Assembly: GCA_024138025.1 (NCBI GenBank)
Contig: JAMXBD010001402.1
Coordinates: 1-64,000 of the forward strand
Direction of reading: 5' to 3'
Length of the DNA stretch: 64,000 nt
From: Combretum micranthum
Taxonomy: Eukaryota; Streptophyta; Magnoliopsida; Myrtales; Combretaceae
Positions 1 to 10,687 of this stretch are shown one piece after another. A program made the position numbers and the translations under genes. Numbering within the stretch: the stretch's first letter is position 1; every line of letters starts with the position of its first letter. Under the pieces are notes generated by a model. It was not told the DNA's origin, did not search any database, and saw only the letters and a program-made list of their open reading frames with translations.

Positions 1-259
1 ATAATATACATAAATTTTTGGAGACAAAACTCTTAAACAATTTGACGTATTTTATTGGAATAGCTTAATAACTACCCTAAACTAAACTAATTACAACTAA
101 ATAATATCATAATCTTTTCTTTCTCAATCTGGTCAAATGAAGTAGCATAATACGGAAAAAACATGCTACATATACGGTGGAGATTGCACCGATTTTCTCA
201 AGCCAAAATCATCATCTTCATTGTAAAAATAATACTACAATTAGTCAACATACACACCA
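1..259. other. Unassigned left flank of element B
   Basis: AT-rich sequence left of the 3' LTR of element B. I see no coding motif, LTR end, primer site or sizeable repeat copy elsewhere in the window. It is either host flank or an unrecognised older repeat. Confidence 0.4.
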
Positions 260-565
260 TGTCCGCCCCGAGGGCATCATAGTAGTAGTAAACAAGTTAC
301 ACTTGCACACCATACTAGATTACCTTTAGAATGACAGGTGTTCAAAACAAACAGGATATTTTTAGTTGCTTGATAAGAAATAACAAATATGAGAGAAATA
401 CTTAGTGAATAAACATTACAAACTATTACAAACCATATAGCTCCTTTGAAATACACAACTAAATTAATCTAATCTAATATTACATAACCATCCAACTAAA
501 ATAGATCTGTAGACTTCTAGCTAATCAAGCTCTTCCGGAGCCATATTCCTGGATGTACTAACCAT

Positions 566-1257
566 CCTACTACCTTGTCTCACACTTGAAGCCGCTGAAA
601 TCAATCCTTTGAAAGTACTTGGGAACGAAACGCTTCCTCATCACAGCCTTAGCTCTGCAAGTAGCAATAGGGTACTCCATTTCCTCTCCTATTGTCAACT
701 GATCCACAAGATATGATAATCTTGAAATTGGGTAACAGCCAATTTCACCTTTTTCTCCTCACTAAATTGGTGACAATCAAAAATCAACTCAACTCGCTTT
801 TTCCCATTGCAAATAAGCTTCAGGATCAGACTTACCCTGAAAGATAGGAATTTTCAACTTGATACTCCCCAAATCTCGATCTACATAATCATCATTCCAT
901 CTATTCCTAGCAACGGGATAATTCTCCTGCATTCTTCCTCTTCCTATACCCCTACAGCCTCTACCACCTCTACCTCTCCTATGAATATCATAGGTGGATC
1001 ATCATACTCCTCCTCCGATACTCATTAACATCCCCACATCATCAACCTGGGGTGTGGTAGAACTAACTCCTCTATTTATCTCCATAGGACTCGCCTCCTT
1101 CTCAATAGCTTGTAGCCTCAAATTCATATTTTCTAGAGACTCCTTCATATCCATCATCGTCTCGATTAGACGCTTATACTCAGATGCTCTAGCGTCTTGC
1201 ATCAAGCCCTTCTTTACTACCTCCGTCCCTACCTTCAATCACACCCTTACCCGACAT
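566..1257 (-). pseudogene. A1 gag, 5' fragment
   Basis: Reads on the minus strand from an ATG at 1257 (MSGKG...). It corresponds to the gag start of A3 at 48370: a coiled-coil-like N-terminus (LMQDARASEYKRLIETMMD), a glycine/arginine-rich stretch, then the capsid region up to the sequence encoding KRFVPKYFQR. It is frameshifted and lacks the C-terminal capsid and zinc knuckle. The truncation at 566 is a junction with B LTR sequence. Gag would form the virus-like particle; this copy cannot. Confidence 0.8.
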
Positions 1258-1904
1258 CTTTTCCTGCAAAACAATAATCGTTAGCAATATAAAGTTCAAT
1301 TTCCTCACAAGCGCTCCCTTTCGTGTTTATCACTCACAAGATGGGGGTGTTCACTCGTGTTTCTCTAATCAAGATGCCACACACAGGGTTTCCCTCTCTC
1401 GAGCCTGTTCTTTTCGTGTTCTTAATTGAATCACACTCTTAGAACAATTCCAAGAATTTCGATACCAAGGTGTTTAGAGTGATACAATGGACAATTTCAA
1501 GACTCTTCGAATCAGACAAATGAGAATTGAAGAAAACTCAACGAACTCTACACAAGAATTATTGTTGGAAAGACACTCAATACTCAAGACAAGAATTGAT
1601 CTTTGGTGATTTTTTTTTTAATTTTTTCGATTTTTTTTTTGAACTCAAATCTCAAGAATAGAGTTTTCAAACCCTAATCTTTCGCTTGTAACAACAAAAG
1701 ATCACACACACAAGATATCTAATAGTCCGTTCAATTGATGAACAAACCCTAGGAACAATAAAGATTCAATTTTTTTTTTTTTTTTTTCACTAACAAGAAT
1801 CAGATTTGATCTTGATGAACAATCCAAGAATTGAAAGCAAGAAACAAAAGATTATTAGAATAGAACGATATAACCTGATCTAGAGCCTAGGCTCTGATAC
1901 CAAA
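1258..1904 (-). other. A1 untranslated leader with tRNA-Met primer site
   Basis: Leader between the LTR and gag, rich in A/T homopolymers (1610-1640, 1771-1788). The primer-binding site complementary to initiator tRNA-Met (minus strand TGGTATCAGAGCC) is at 1890-1902, directly beside the LTR. A GCAG acceptor-like sequence lies just upstream of the gag ATG. Confidence 0.75.
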
Positions 1905-2696
1905 TGATACGAGAACCTTCGTATTCACGCGTGAGAACCCCTTTGGATATTGCGAACCCCCAACACAATGAATAGAAACGACGGATGCCTTTGATTTCAA
2001 TCCCTAAGAAGGATTAGATATCAGATTTGTCTTAGGTTGTTGATCTTAAAGAATTAGGATAACAAACCCTAATTGCTAAACACTCCACAAGAAGGTGATC
2101 GATCTTCTTTGAATGTTCCTAAAGCATGTATTCTATCAAGACACAAAGATTTCAAGCAAAAGCTTTGGTTTTTCATTCAACAATAATCTATCTTTAACAA
2201 ACAACCAAATAGGTTTATAAACCAAAACAAAGGAAAACAAAACGTCAAAACAAGGAATTCAATACGTCCTAAATGTTGGCTGGCGGCCAATCAAAGATGG
2301 CAGGCGGCCATGAGCATTCTGGAGCAAAATTGTAAAGTTTGAAAAATTGGCCAGGGGAGTCATGGCCGGCGGCCATGGGATAATGGCTGGCCGTTCTTGT
2401 TTCTGCACAAATCAGCTTTCCTTGGCTCTATTTGATGAGTACTTGAAAAAATATTGAAGTATACTTGCTCCATCCTTGGTCCAAAGCCTTGATAACTTGT
2501 GATTCATCCTTGGCATGCTCTTAATAAGCCTTGGAAGTGATTATTGTAGGCTTGTTGAATCTTCTTAGCTCTAGCTCTTGTGATTGGTCCTTGAGGAAAA
2601 CTTATTGGACTTGAATTTCTTTGAGGTTCCATGGTTGCCACTTGGTCTTCATGTTGATTCGGATCTAAACTTTAGACCGTTGGCTCTTCTATAACA
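1905..2696 (-). repeat. A1 5' LTR
   Basis: LTR of the A family bounded by TGATACGAGAACC on the left and CTTCTATAACA on the right in plus-strand reading. It matches the A3, A2 and solo copies. It contains the GC-rich GGCCGCC block (about 2280-2390) and the segment that in other A copies encodes the pol C-terminus. Confidence 0.88.
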
Positions 2697-5600
2697 TAAC
2701 GTGAACCTAAAAAGACTGTAGGAGTATAAGCGAAACCACAGCTCAGTGAATAACCAGACATACCATACATCACACAAGTTATTAACAAACCATATGCAAT
2801 GTAGGCACTCAACCATATGCACAGATACAAGTTTGGATGATCTAGAATCCAAACAGGAAAAAGATTTACGCCCTCTTTTTAATGGGTTGAAGAACCAAAT
2901 CTTAATGACCCACCTGCCCAGGAGAGACTAAGTACACAGGAGCATCAACAATTTCTCATTTTAAGTTATCACTATTATTATAGTTGATTAAACTGACCAT
3001 CTCCTGTAATTTCCTTATAAACTCCCTAAGTATTAATCATTTCAAAGCGATTCTACGGGCGATGTTTTTCGGTGCCTTTTAGTTCCTCATAGGACCACCA
3101 TACCAAAGAGAACCTTGGAAGACTCACACATTATATCAACCAAGCGAAAATAGAGATCCGAAATATTAATACGTAGCAGGCTGTCACAACCATATATGCA
3201 ATAATGCAATTTGTGCAATGTATGTTCATATTATTTTGTTAAGTCAAAAAGTCTTAATCAGTTTCGAGGTGACCATACATTATACACAGTCATCATTATA
3301 CTACTGCACAACACCAATCATTGCATTATCGCTTGTATAAAGATATTTTAACAATCAAACAATCGGATCATATCATACTCTCAACAAACATTCATTTGAT
3401 TATCTTACATTACATATTTGACTATTTACAATCACAACCAGTACAATATGACTGAATTACTCACCTGCTCATACTGCCTTAATCGTAGTAATCCACTGAT
3501 AGATCTTCTAATGAGTCAAAGTCACCTATTTAAAACAAAGTATTCATCAATACAATCTAGCTAAATTCCTATATGTGCTTTGTGTCCTAAACTTGATATT
3601 CTGGTAATTATTATTACTTAGTGTAGTTATGTTTCTTTTTTTATCTCGCATAATTGTTTGGTTTTTTTAGAAGTCACATTACTCAAGAAATTAACTTATT
3701 TCAATTTCCATTCTTATTTATTTTATTTGTTTAAAACAAATATTTGACTAATACCAACTTTAATTAATACTAAATATTTTCTTAATTCTAGGATTTCAAA
3801 AGTTATTAGACGTTAATTCTAAATAGACTTAAATACTTGTATTATAGTCACTATCTAATACATGTTTGTATAACATACATATATATATATATATATACTT
3901 AGTAGATATTATATATATATATGATTTCGGTTTAGGTCAGAAAACTTTTGTTGGAGAAATTTTGGTTGTACGCCGGCTCAAGGCCGCCGGCCTTTATCTC
4001 CAGGTGCCGGCGTAAAATCACTTTGAAGAAAAATTTCATATCGAGTGCACCGGTATTGAAAGCTGCCGTCGGCGTAGATCTCCAAGAAGCCAGCTTACGT
4101 TCATGTTTTACGTGAAAATTATTTTACGTAGCCTCTGTTTGAGTGTAAGCTGCCTATAAGCCGCGGCCTATCCATGTAGGCCGCTGGCGTTCAGCGTTTA
4201 CACTGCCGGCCTTGAGGCAGTGTTGCACTGTTTATCATCTTCCTCCTCGGTTCAATTCTTTTTCTTTGATTTTTACACGTTAGAATCATACTTAAACTAC
4301 TTCTAAGTGTTTATATATCATATATAAGGATATATAACATCTTTCAACACGTTTAAACACATAAATATATAGATCTCGACTTTGTGAAAGTAAAACTAGG
4401 GTTTTGAAGTTTTACCTTGTTAGAGCTCGTTTGATGAAATCTGAAGCTTGTGTTTGTGTTTATTATGTTCCTAAGATGATTTCAAGTCAGTTACAATCCA
4501 TATATTTGAACGAAAATCCTTTAAATTGTATCAACTTACCTTTGAACTCATTTTTGAGGGTTTTTAGCCTTGTTTCTCCTTTGATCCGAGCTTGTGTTTT
4601 ATGATCTGTTTGTTCTTCGTTTTCAGTTCGTTTTAGTTGTTGTTTGGGAGTATTTTTGTGCTAGAAGATGTTGAGGAATTATGGAGTTTGTTTGCTTTTC
4701 CATTATGGTTATTAAACCTTCATATTTATAGAAAGAAGGAAGGAGGATGATGTTGCGGCTGCTCCTTCGATTTTCCTCCGATTCTTCCTCCAATTTGATG
4801 TCTCTTGCTGTTGTTTTCATTTCATTAAATGCTGAGGTGATTTGTCTTCATATGATAGGTTGTTGAGATTGATTTGTTGACTTGGATTTGCATTATTGAG
4901 CCATATTTCGGTGCCTCTTTCTTCCTCCACAACTTGCACCGAATGCAGCAGCCAAAACATATATATATATTAGTTTATTTATTTAATTAAATTTTGAGTT
5001 AATTATATGAGTTATACGGGTATAAATTAGCTAATATTTGGAAGTTTTTGTACAAAAATAGGTGTGTAAAGTTATACAAAACACTTAGACTTTCAAATAA
5101 TACAAATTTAGGTTATATATATAAGTAGTTAATTATTCATATAATTTTATCTCCAGCGATTTGGATTTCTTAAGCTCATTAGGTCAATTTTTTGTTTCAT
5201 GCTTCGATAGCTTAAGAAAACTCGGTTTAGAAAAATAGCGTGATCCGATTATTTATTTGGAGTTTAGATTTTGAGTTATTCATCAGTTTATAGTTTCGTT
5301 GTGTATTTAAAATCTTAACGGTTCATTTTTGGATCGTCGTTTTCTGTTTAGGAGCATAAATAGTCATTTATGCAGTATTGGACTTAATACATAAATTAAA
5401 CTATATATATATATCTCTAGTTTTGATACTAAACATAAATTATTATTAGTAGCTTTTAATTTTAACTAGAAATCTTGAATTTAGGGTTTAAGTCTAAATA
5501 TAAACTCATCACTACTCGTTATTCTAATCTCGAATCATTATCGAGATCAAAAACAATCATTTGATCTCTATATTCATGTTTTCTATTTAAATCTATTTGT

Positions 5601-5837
5601 ATACTAGGTTTCGGGTCTAGATTTTAGATCATATCTTGAATTAGTTATTCAAGATACAAAATCTCATTTTCGGTATTTACTAGGATTAAAGAATTTCTTT
5701 ATTCGGTTCTTAAATCTTTCATTTATCCAAAATCTAAATATTATTCTATTATTAGACTTCAATCAAAATCTAAATCTATTATCTAGTTTATACAATCTAT
5801 TATAAAGTCGGGTACTAATGTGAAAAATTCCCGGGGT

Positions 5838-7058
5838 TTATATTCTCCCCCCCTTAAAATAAGCTTTGTCCTCAAAGCTTGAATGCGTACCTGAGTTCTC
5901 AAACAAATGTGGATAGCTTTTCTTGATCTCCTCTTCTAATTCCCAGGTAATCTCTTCTGTCTGTGGATCCCATAATACTTTGAAGTAGTGGATTTCTTTA
6001 TTCCTGAGAACTTACACCTTCCGATCCAGTATCTTAACTGGATGCTTTTCATAAGTCAAATTCTCCTTCAAATCAATTGGTTCTAATTCCACTATCTTAT
6101 CTGGATCTGGTACATACTTCCTTAGAACCGATACATGGAAAACATTATGTATACCAGACAAATTAGGTGGCAATGCAAGACGATATGCTAGATTCCCAAC
6201 TCGTTCCAATATCTCAAATGGCCCAATATATCTAGGACTCAACTTGCCTTTTGCTTGTCTACCATGAAGACTTTTGATTGGACTTATCTTTAAGTATACA
6301 TGTTCTCCTTCATTAAATTCCAATTCCCTTCTTTTCAAGTCCGCCCAGCTCTTTTGTCTATCTTGTGCCGTTTTCATTCTTTGCTTTATCACTGAAATCT
6401 TTTCAATAGTTTCCTGAACCAATTCAGATCCAACAAATACTTTCTCTAGGTTATCCCAGAACAATGGTGACCGACACTTCCTACCATATAAAGCTTCATA
6501 AGGTGGCATTCCTATACTTGAATGGTAGCTGTTATTGTACGCAAATTCCACTAATTGTAAATGTTGGTCCCAATTTCCTTTGAATTCCATAATACATGCT
6601 CTCAACATATCCTCCAATGTCTGAATAGTTCTTTCGGTTTGTCGATCAGTTTGAGGATGATAAGCTGTACTAAAATTCAACCGGGTTCCCAAAGATTTTT
6701 GTAATCCTTGCCAAAATCTGGACACAAACCGTGGATCTCTATCTGATACTATACCATTAGGCACACCATGCAATCTCACAATCTCCTTCAAATATATTCG
6801 TGCCAATTTCTCCAATGAATATGTCATGTTAATTGGTAAGAAATGAGCAGATTTTGTAAGTCTATCCACAATAACCCCAACGGCATCATGACCTGCATTT
6901 GTTTTAGGTAATGAGCATACAAAATCCATAGAAATTTGATCCCACTTCCACTCGGGTATTGGCAATGGTTTCAACAATCCTCCTGGTTTTTTATGTTCAG
7001 CTTTGATCCTTTGACATACATCACATTTAGCAACAAATTCTGCAATATCCTTCTTCAT
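5838..7058 (-). pseudogene. Element B integrase and chromodomain
   Basis: Integrase inserts the cDNA into the genome; the chromodomain is thought to guide it to chromatin. The minus-strand frame shows the second half of the HHCC zinc finger (CDVCQ), a DD35E-type core ([19 protein letters not shown]; the QTERTIQTLED helix), the GPFEILERVGNLAYRL tail and NVFHVSVLRKY. It then runs on to a chromodomain (VLWDPQTEEITWE) near 5890-6000. One stop lies between DRKV and VLRNK (about 6011-6014). Another stop at 7068-7070 separates it from RT, apparently a W-to-stop change before NGMKKD. The C-terminus ends in the LTR. Confidence 0.88.
5843..5857 (-). other. Element B polypurine tract
   Basis: On the minus strand a run of purines (AAGGGGGGGAGAA) directly precedes the 3' LTR. 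It is the expected primer for plus-strand synthesis. The pol reading frame runs through it and stops at the TAA in the first bases of the LTR (5838-5840). Confidence 0.8.
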
Positions 7059-7067
7059 TCCATTCCA

Positions 7068-8699
7068 CTAATACGCATTTTTCAGCTCTTGATATGTCTT
7101 TGTTTCTCCTGGGTGTATAGAATATCCAGAATAATGCGCTTCATGCATTAATTCCTTCCTCAAGCTTTCATCATGTGGCACACACAATCTTTTATTCATT
7201 CTCAATACTTCTTCTCCATCCACATGAAAATCCTTGTACTTTCCTTGGGATATTCCCTGTTTAATCTCTTGAATTTCAACATCTTCTTTCTGGGCTTCTT
7301 TAATTCTTTGAAGCAAAGTAGGTTCCAAAATTAGATTTCCTAACTCAGCTTCCAAACCTTGTATTGAAAATTCCAAGTTTAATCTCTCAAATTCCTTGAT
7401 AAGTTCTTTTTGTTCCGTTAGTATCGAGGCCACTTCTCCATAACTTTTCCAGGTCAATGCATCCGCCACAGCATTCACTTTACCCGGATGGTAATTAATG
7501 GTAAGATCATAATCTTTAATCAATTCCAACCATCGTCTTTGTCTCATGTTCAACTCTTTTTGTGTAAATATATACTTCAGACTCTTGTGATCCGTATATA
7601 TTTCACATTTCTGCCCATACAAATAGTGACGCCAAATCTTAAGTGCAAAAACAATAGCAGCTAATTCTAGATCATGAGTGGGGTAATTCATCTCATGTGA
7701 TTTCAATTGTCTAGAAGCATATGCTATTACTTTTCCATTTTGCATTAACACACATCCCAATCCATTTCTAGATGCATCACTATAGACAGTATATAAATCC
7801 TTGTCATTGGGCAAAACCAAGATTGGTGCTGATATTAACCTTTTCTTCAACTCTTGGAAACTTTGTTCACGTTGTTCATTCCATTCGAATTTCTCATTCT
7901 TTCGAGTCAATTGAGTCAGAGGTCGTGCAATCTTTGAGAAATCCTTCACAAATTTCCGATAATATCCTGCCAATCCCAAGAAACTCCTAACTTCAGTAAC
8001 AGTTTCAGGTCTTTTCCATTCCACAATAGCTTTAACTTTTGCAGGATCAACTGATATTCCTTCTCCAGAAACAATATGTCCAAGAAATGATATACTGTTA
8101 AGCCAAAATTCACATTTAGACAATTTGGCATACAGCTTATTGTCTCTCAATATCCGTAACACCTTTCTCAAATTCTCATTATGTTGTTCTTCGTTAGACG
8201 AATATACAAGTATATCATCTATGAAAACAATCACACAGATATCCAGCAAAGGTCTAAAGATACGATTCATCAGATCCATAAAAACTGCAGGTGCATTGGT
8301 TAATCCAAATGGCATGACCAAAAATTCATAATGACCATACCTAGTTCGGAATGCAATCTTTGGTACATCCTCTGCTTTGATTCGGATTTGATGATATCCT
8401 GACTTTAAATCGATCCGGGAAAATACCTTTGCTCCTCTCAACTGATCAAAAAGGTCATCAATTCTGGGTAAAGGATATTTGTTTTTTATGGTTACTCTGT
8501 TAAATTCCCTATAATCAATACAGAGTCTCATTGATCCATCTTTCTTTTTCACAAAAAGCATTGGTGCTCCCCAAGGTGAAACACTAGGTCTGATAAATCC
8601 TTTATCCAATAATTCTGGTAGCCGCACCTTTAATTCTTTCAATTCTACAGGTGCCATTCGATACGGAGCTTTTGATACTGGCTCAGTTCCAGGTATCAA
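7068..8699 (-). pseudogene. Element B reverse transcriptase and RNase H
   Basis: Open minus-strand stretch of 543 codons. RT copies genomic RNA to DNA and RNase H removes the RNA. RT motifs run in order: [19 protein letters not shown], the [10 protein letters not shown] block, [16 protein letters not shown] and the catalytic [10 protein letters not shown]. RNase H follows ([33 protein letters not shown]), then the integrase N-terminus up to ELKNAY and a stop. Upstream, a 14-bp tandem duplication (8689-8702 and 8703-8716) shifts the frame between protease and RT. Otherwise well preserved. Confidence 0.9.
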
Positions 8700-8702
8700 A
8701 TC

Positions 8703-9171
8703 CCAGGTATCAAATCAATTGAGAATTCCACTTCTCTGTGTGGGGGTAATCCTGGTAATTCGTCTGGAAATACATCTGAATATTCACATACTGTTCGAAT
8801 GGTATGAATATCCAATTTCTTGGATTCTCCTCAGTTACTCCAAGAATACAACCGTTCATCTCCATATCTTCTTCATTTTCTACTTTAATTGCTGTTATCC
8901 TACTTCTAACTTCTCTGAGTATCTCACCTTTATACTCTTTTCTTTCTCCTTGTTTATTGACAAAAGATACTATTTTGAGATGGCAATTAACTTTTGCTTT
9001 AACAGCAATTAACCAAACCATACCCAAAATAATATCATATTTCTGCATCTCTATCAAAATTAAATCAGAAATTGATTCTTGATCCCCAATCTTTAGTGGA
9101 CAACTTTTGATCATTTCTCGTGTCACCACTAAATCTCCAGTTGGCGTAGTAACTCTCAACTCTTTACTCAT
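8703..9171 (-). pseudogene. Element B protease, C-terminal part, and linker to RT
   Basis: Minus-strand frame beginning at SMSKELRVTTPTGDLV next to the insertion. It continues through CPLKIGDQ, the DLILIEMQKYDIILGM strand typical of Tekay-like proteases, and a linker to RT. The catalytic half is at 21461-21560, separated by the solo LTR and A2. An apparent upstream Met inside the solo LTR is an artefact of the insertion. Confidence 0.82.
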
Positions 9172-9989
9172 TGATACGAGAACCTTCGTATTCACGCGTG
9201 AGAACCCCTTTGGATATTGCAAACCCCCCAACACAATGAATAGAAAACCCACGGATGCCTTTGATTTCAATCCTTAAGAAGGATTAGATATCAGATTTGT
9301 CTTAGGTTGTTGATCTTAAAGAATTAGGATAACAAACCCTAATTGCGAAACACTCCACAAAGAAGGTGATCGATCTTCTTTGAATGTTCCTAAAGCATGT
9401 ATTCTATCAAGAACACAAAGATTTCAAGCAAAAGCTTTGGTTTTTCATTTAACAATAATCTATCCTTTTACAAACAACCAAATAGGTTTATATAACCAAA
9501 CAAAGGAAAACAAAACGTCAAAACAAGGAATTCAATACGTCCTAAATGTTGGCTGGCGGCCAATCAAAGATGGCAGGCGGCCATGAGCATTCTGGAGCAA
9601 AATTGTAAAGTTCGAAAAATTGGCCAGGGGAGTCATAGCCGGCGGCCATGGGAGAATGGCTGGCGGCCATTCTTGTTTCTCTGCACAAATCATCTTTCCT
9701 TGGCTCTATTTGATGATTACTTGAAAAATATTGAAGTATACTTGCTCCATCCTTGTTCCATCCTTGTTCCAAAGCCTTGATAACCTTGTGATTCATCCTT
9801 GGCATGCTCTAATAAGCCTTGGAAGTGATTATTATAGGCTTGTTGAATCTTCTTAGCTCTAGCTTTTGTGATTGGTCCTTGAGGAAAACTTATTGGACTT
9901 GAATTTCTTTGAGTTTCCATGGTTGCCACTTGGTCTTCATGTTGATTCGGATCTAAACTTTGGACCGTTGGCTCTTCTGTAACACTCAT
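9167..9989 (-). mobile_element. Solo A-family LTR with CTCAT target duplication
   Basis: An A-family LTR (9172-9984, TG...CA) without internal sequence, flanked by CTCAT at 9167-9171 and 9985-9989. The perfect 5-bp duplication shows a complete insertion later reduced to one LTR by LTR-LTR recombination. On the minus strand it keeps an open frame (from about 9970 down to 9717) encoding the pol C-terminal tail with [22 protein letters not shown]-like promoter sequence is near 9485-9495 (minus). Confidence 0.92.
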
Positions 9990-9999
9990 GCTTCCAATT
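9990..9999 (-). other. Ten-base island of element B protease between two insertions
   Basis: Only GCTTC plus the CAATT target site remain between the solo LTR and A2. Read on the minus strand across both insertions, the protease frame continues (RRIRIPIG then SMSKELRV), so this island is genuine B coding sequence. Confidence 0.85.
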
Positions 10000-10121
10000 T
10001 GATGCGAGAACCTTCGCAATCACGCGTGAGAACCCTTTTGGATATTATGAACCCCCAGCACAGTAATACGAAAACCCACGAATTCTATCGGTAATCAATC
10101 CCTAAGATGGATTAGAAATAG

Positions 10122-10687
10122 TGATAAGCTCCCGGGGGTTAACAATTTTTCACAATCTTTTTGGGTTTTCTGATTTTAAAGGAAAACAGAAATAAATGAT
10201 ATGGATGATATTATTAGTCGATAGGTGCCACGACTAACAAAAATCAAACTGGTTTGTGAATGGAATCACAAATCGATATAACTCACGATTTGTAAAAACT
10301 CTCACGAATTGCTAAAGGAATATAAAAATTCAATCAGCAAGAAGAATAAAGAAAATTATAATTCTCAATATTTATAACATATATTGACAATCCTGTCAAT
10401 TACAAGAGAGGACTCTCTCACATGAACTCACCAAAATAGAAATCAACTAAAACCTTCCTAATTCTCATAACCAAGGCTTAATATATAGCCTTTTACATAC
10501 AAAGAAATTAAAGATATGTAACTGACAAAAATAAATAGCTGACTGTAACTGACAAAGAAATTAAAGACATATAGCTGACAAAGAAATTAAAGACATGTAA
10601 CTGACAAAAATAAGTAACTGACTGTAACTGACAAAGAAATTAAAAATGACAATTAACTGATAAATTGGCCTTGATGCGTTCACATCA
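10122..10687 (-). repeat. Element C LTR 1 (3' outer)
   Basis: 566-bp LTR, TGATAAGCTCC...GTTCACATCA in plus reading. It contains tandem copies of an AACTGACAAAGAAATTAAAG unit (about 10500-10640) and, on the minus strand, a TATA-like CTATATATTAAGCC (about 10475-10490). Positions 10471-10620 are nearly identical to 22971-23118 in the LTR of D. Confidence 0.9.

Larger units (their letters stand above)
566..2696 (-). mobile_element. A1: truncated CRM-like element (5' LTR, leader, partial gag)
   Basis: Minus-strand fragment inserted in the 3' LTR of B. It consists of the 5' LTR (1905-2696), PBS, leader and the first part of gag. It stops abruptly at 566, where gag joins B LTR sequence. Protease, pol and the 3' LTR are missing. 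About 10 bp of B LTR present at the corresponding place in the 5' LTR (near 31305) are also missing, so one deletion probably removed the 3' part of A1 together with a little flank. Confidence 0.85.
260..5842 (-). repeat. Element B 3' LTR, interrupted by A1
   Basis: Matches 30994-34477 along its length except for the insertion at 566-2696. At the right end the expected CA (TG when read on the minus strand) is TA, so the LTR reads TATAAACC where the 5' LTR reads TGTAAACC. It contains a GC-rich block of GCCGGC motifs (about 3971-4215), AT dinucleotide runs near 3880-3920, and no credible coding sequence. Confidence 0.85.

Noticed and set aside
1889..1904. Short tRNA-like matches at the LTR borders
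   Set aside because: These are primer-binding sites complementary to the 3' end of initiator tRNA-Met, not tRNA genes; no cloverleaf surrounds them.
2646..2931. Short ORFs at the A1/B LTR border (and the matching ones at 31080-31545)
   Set aside because: They recur because the LTR is duplicated, but show no protein motif and no codon-like conservation.
10500..10640. Regularly repeated AACTGACAAAG units resembling a CRISPR array
   Set aside because: Units are contiguous or irregularly spaced within a plant LTR and recur in all C and D LTRs; there are no unique spacers of constant length.
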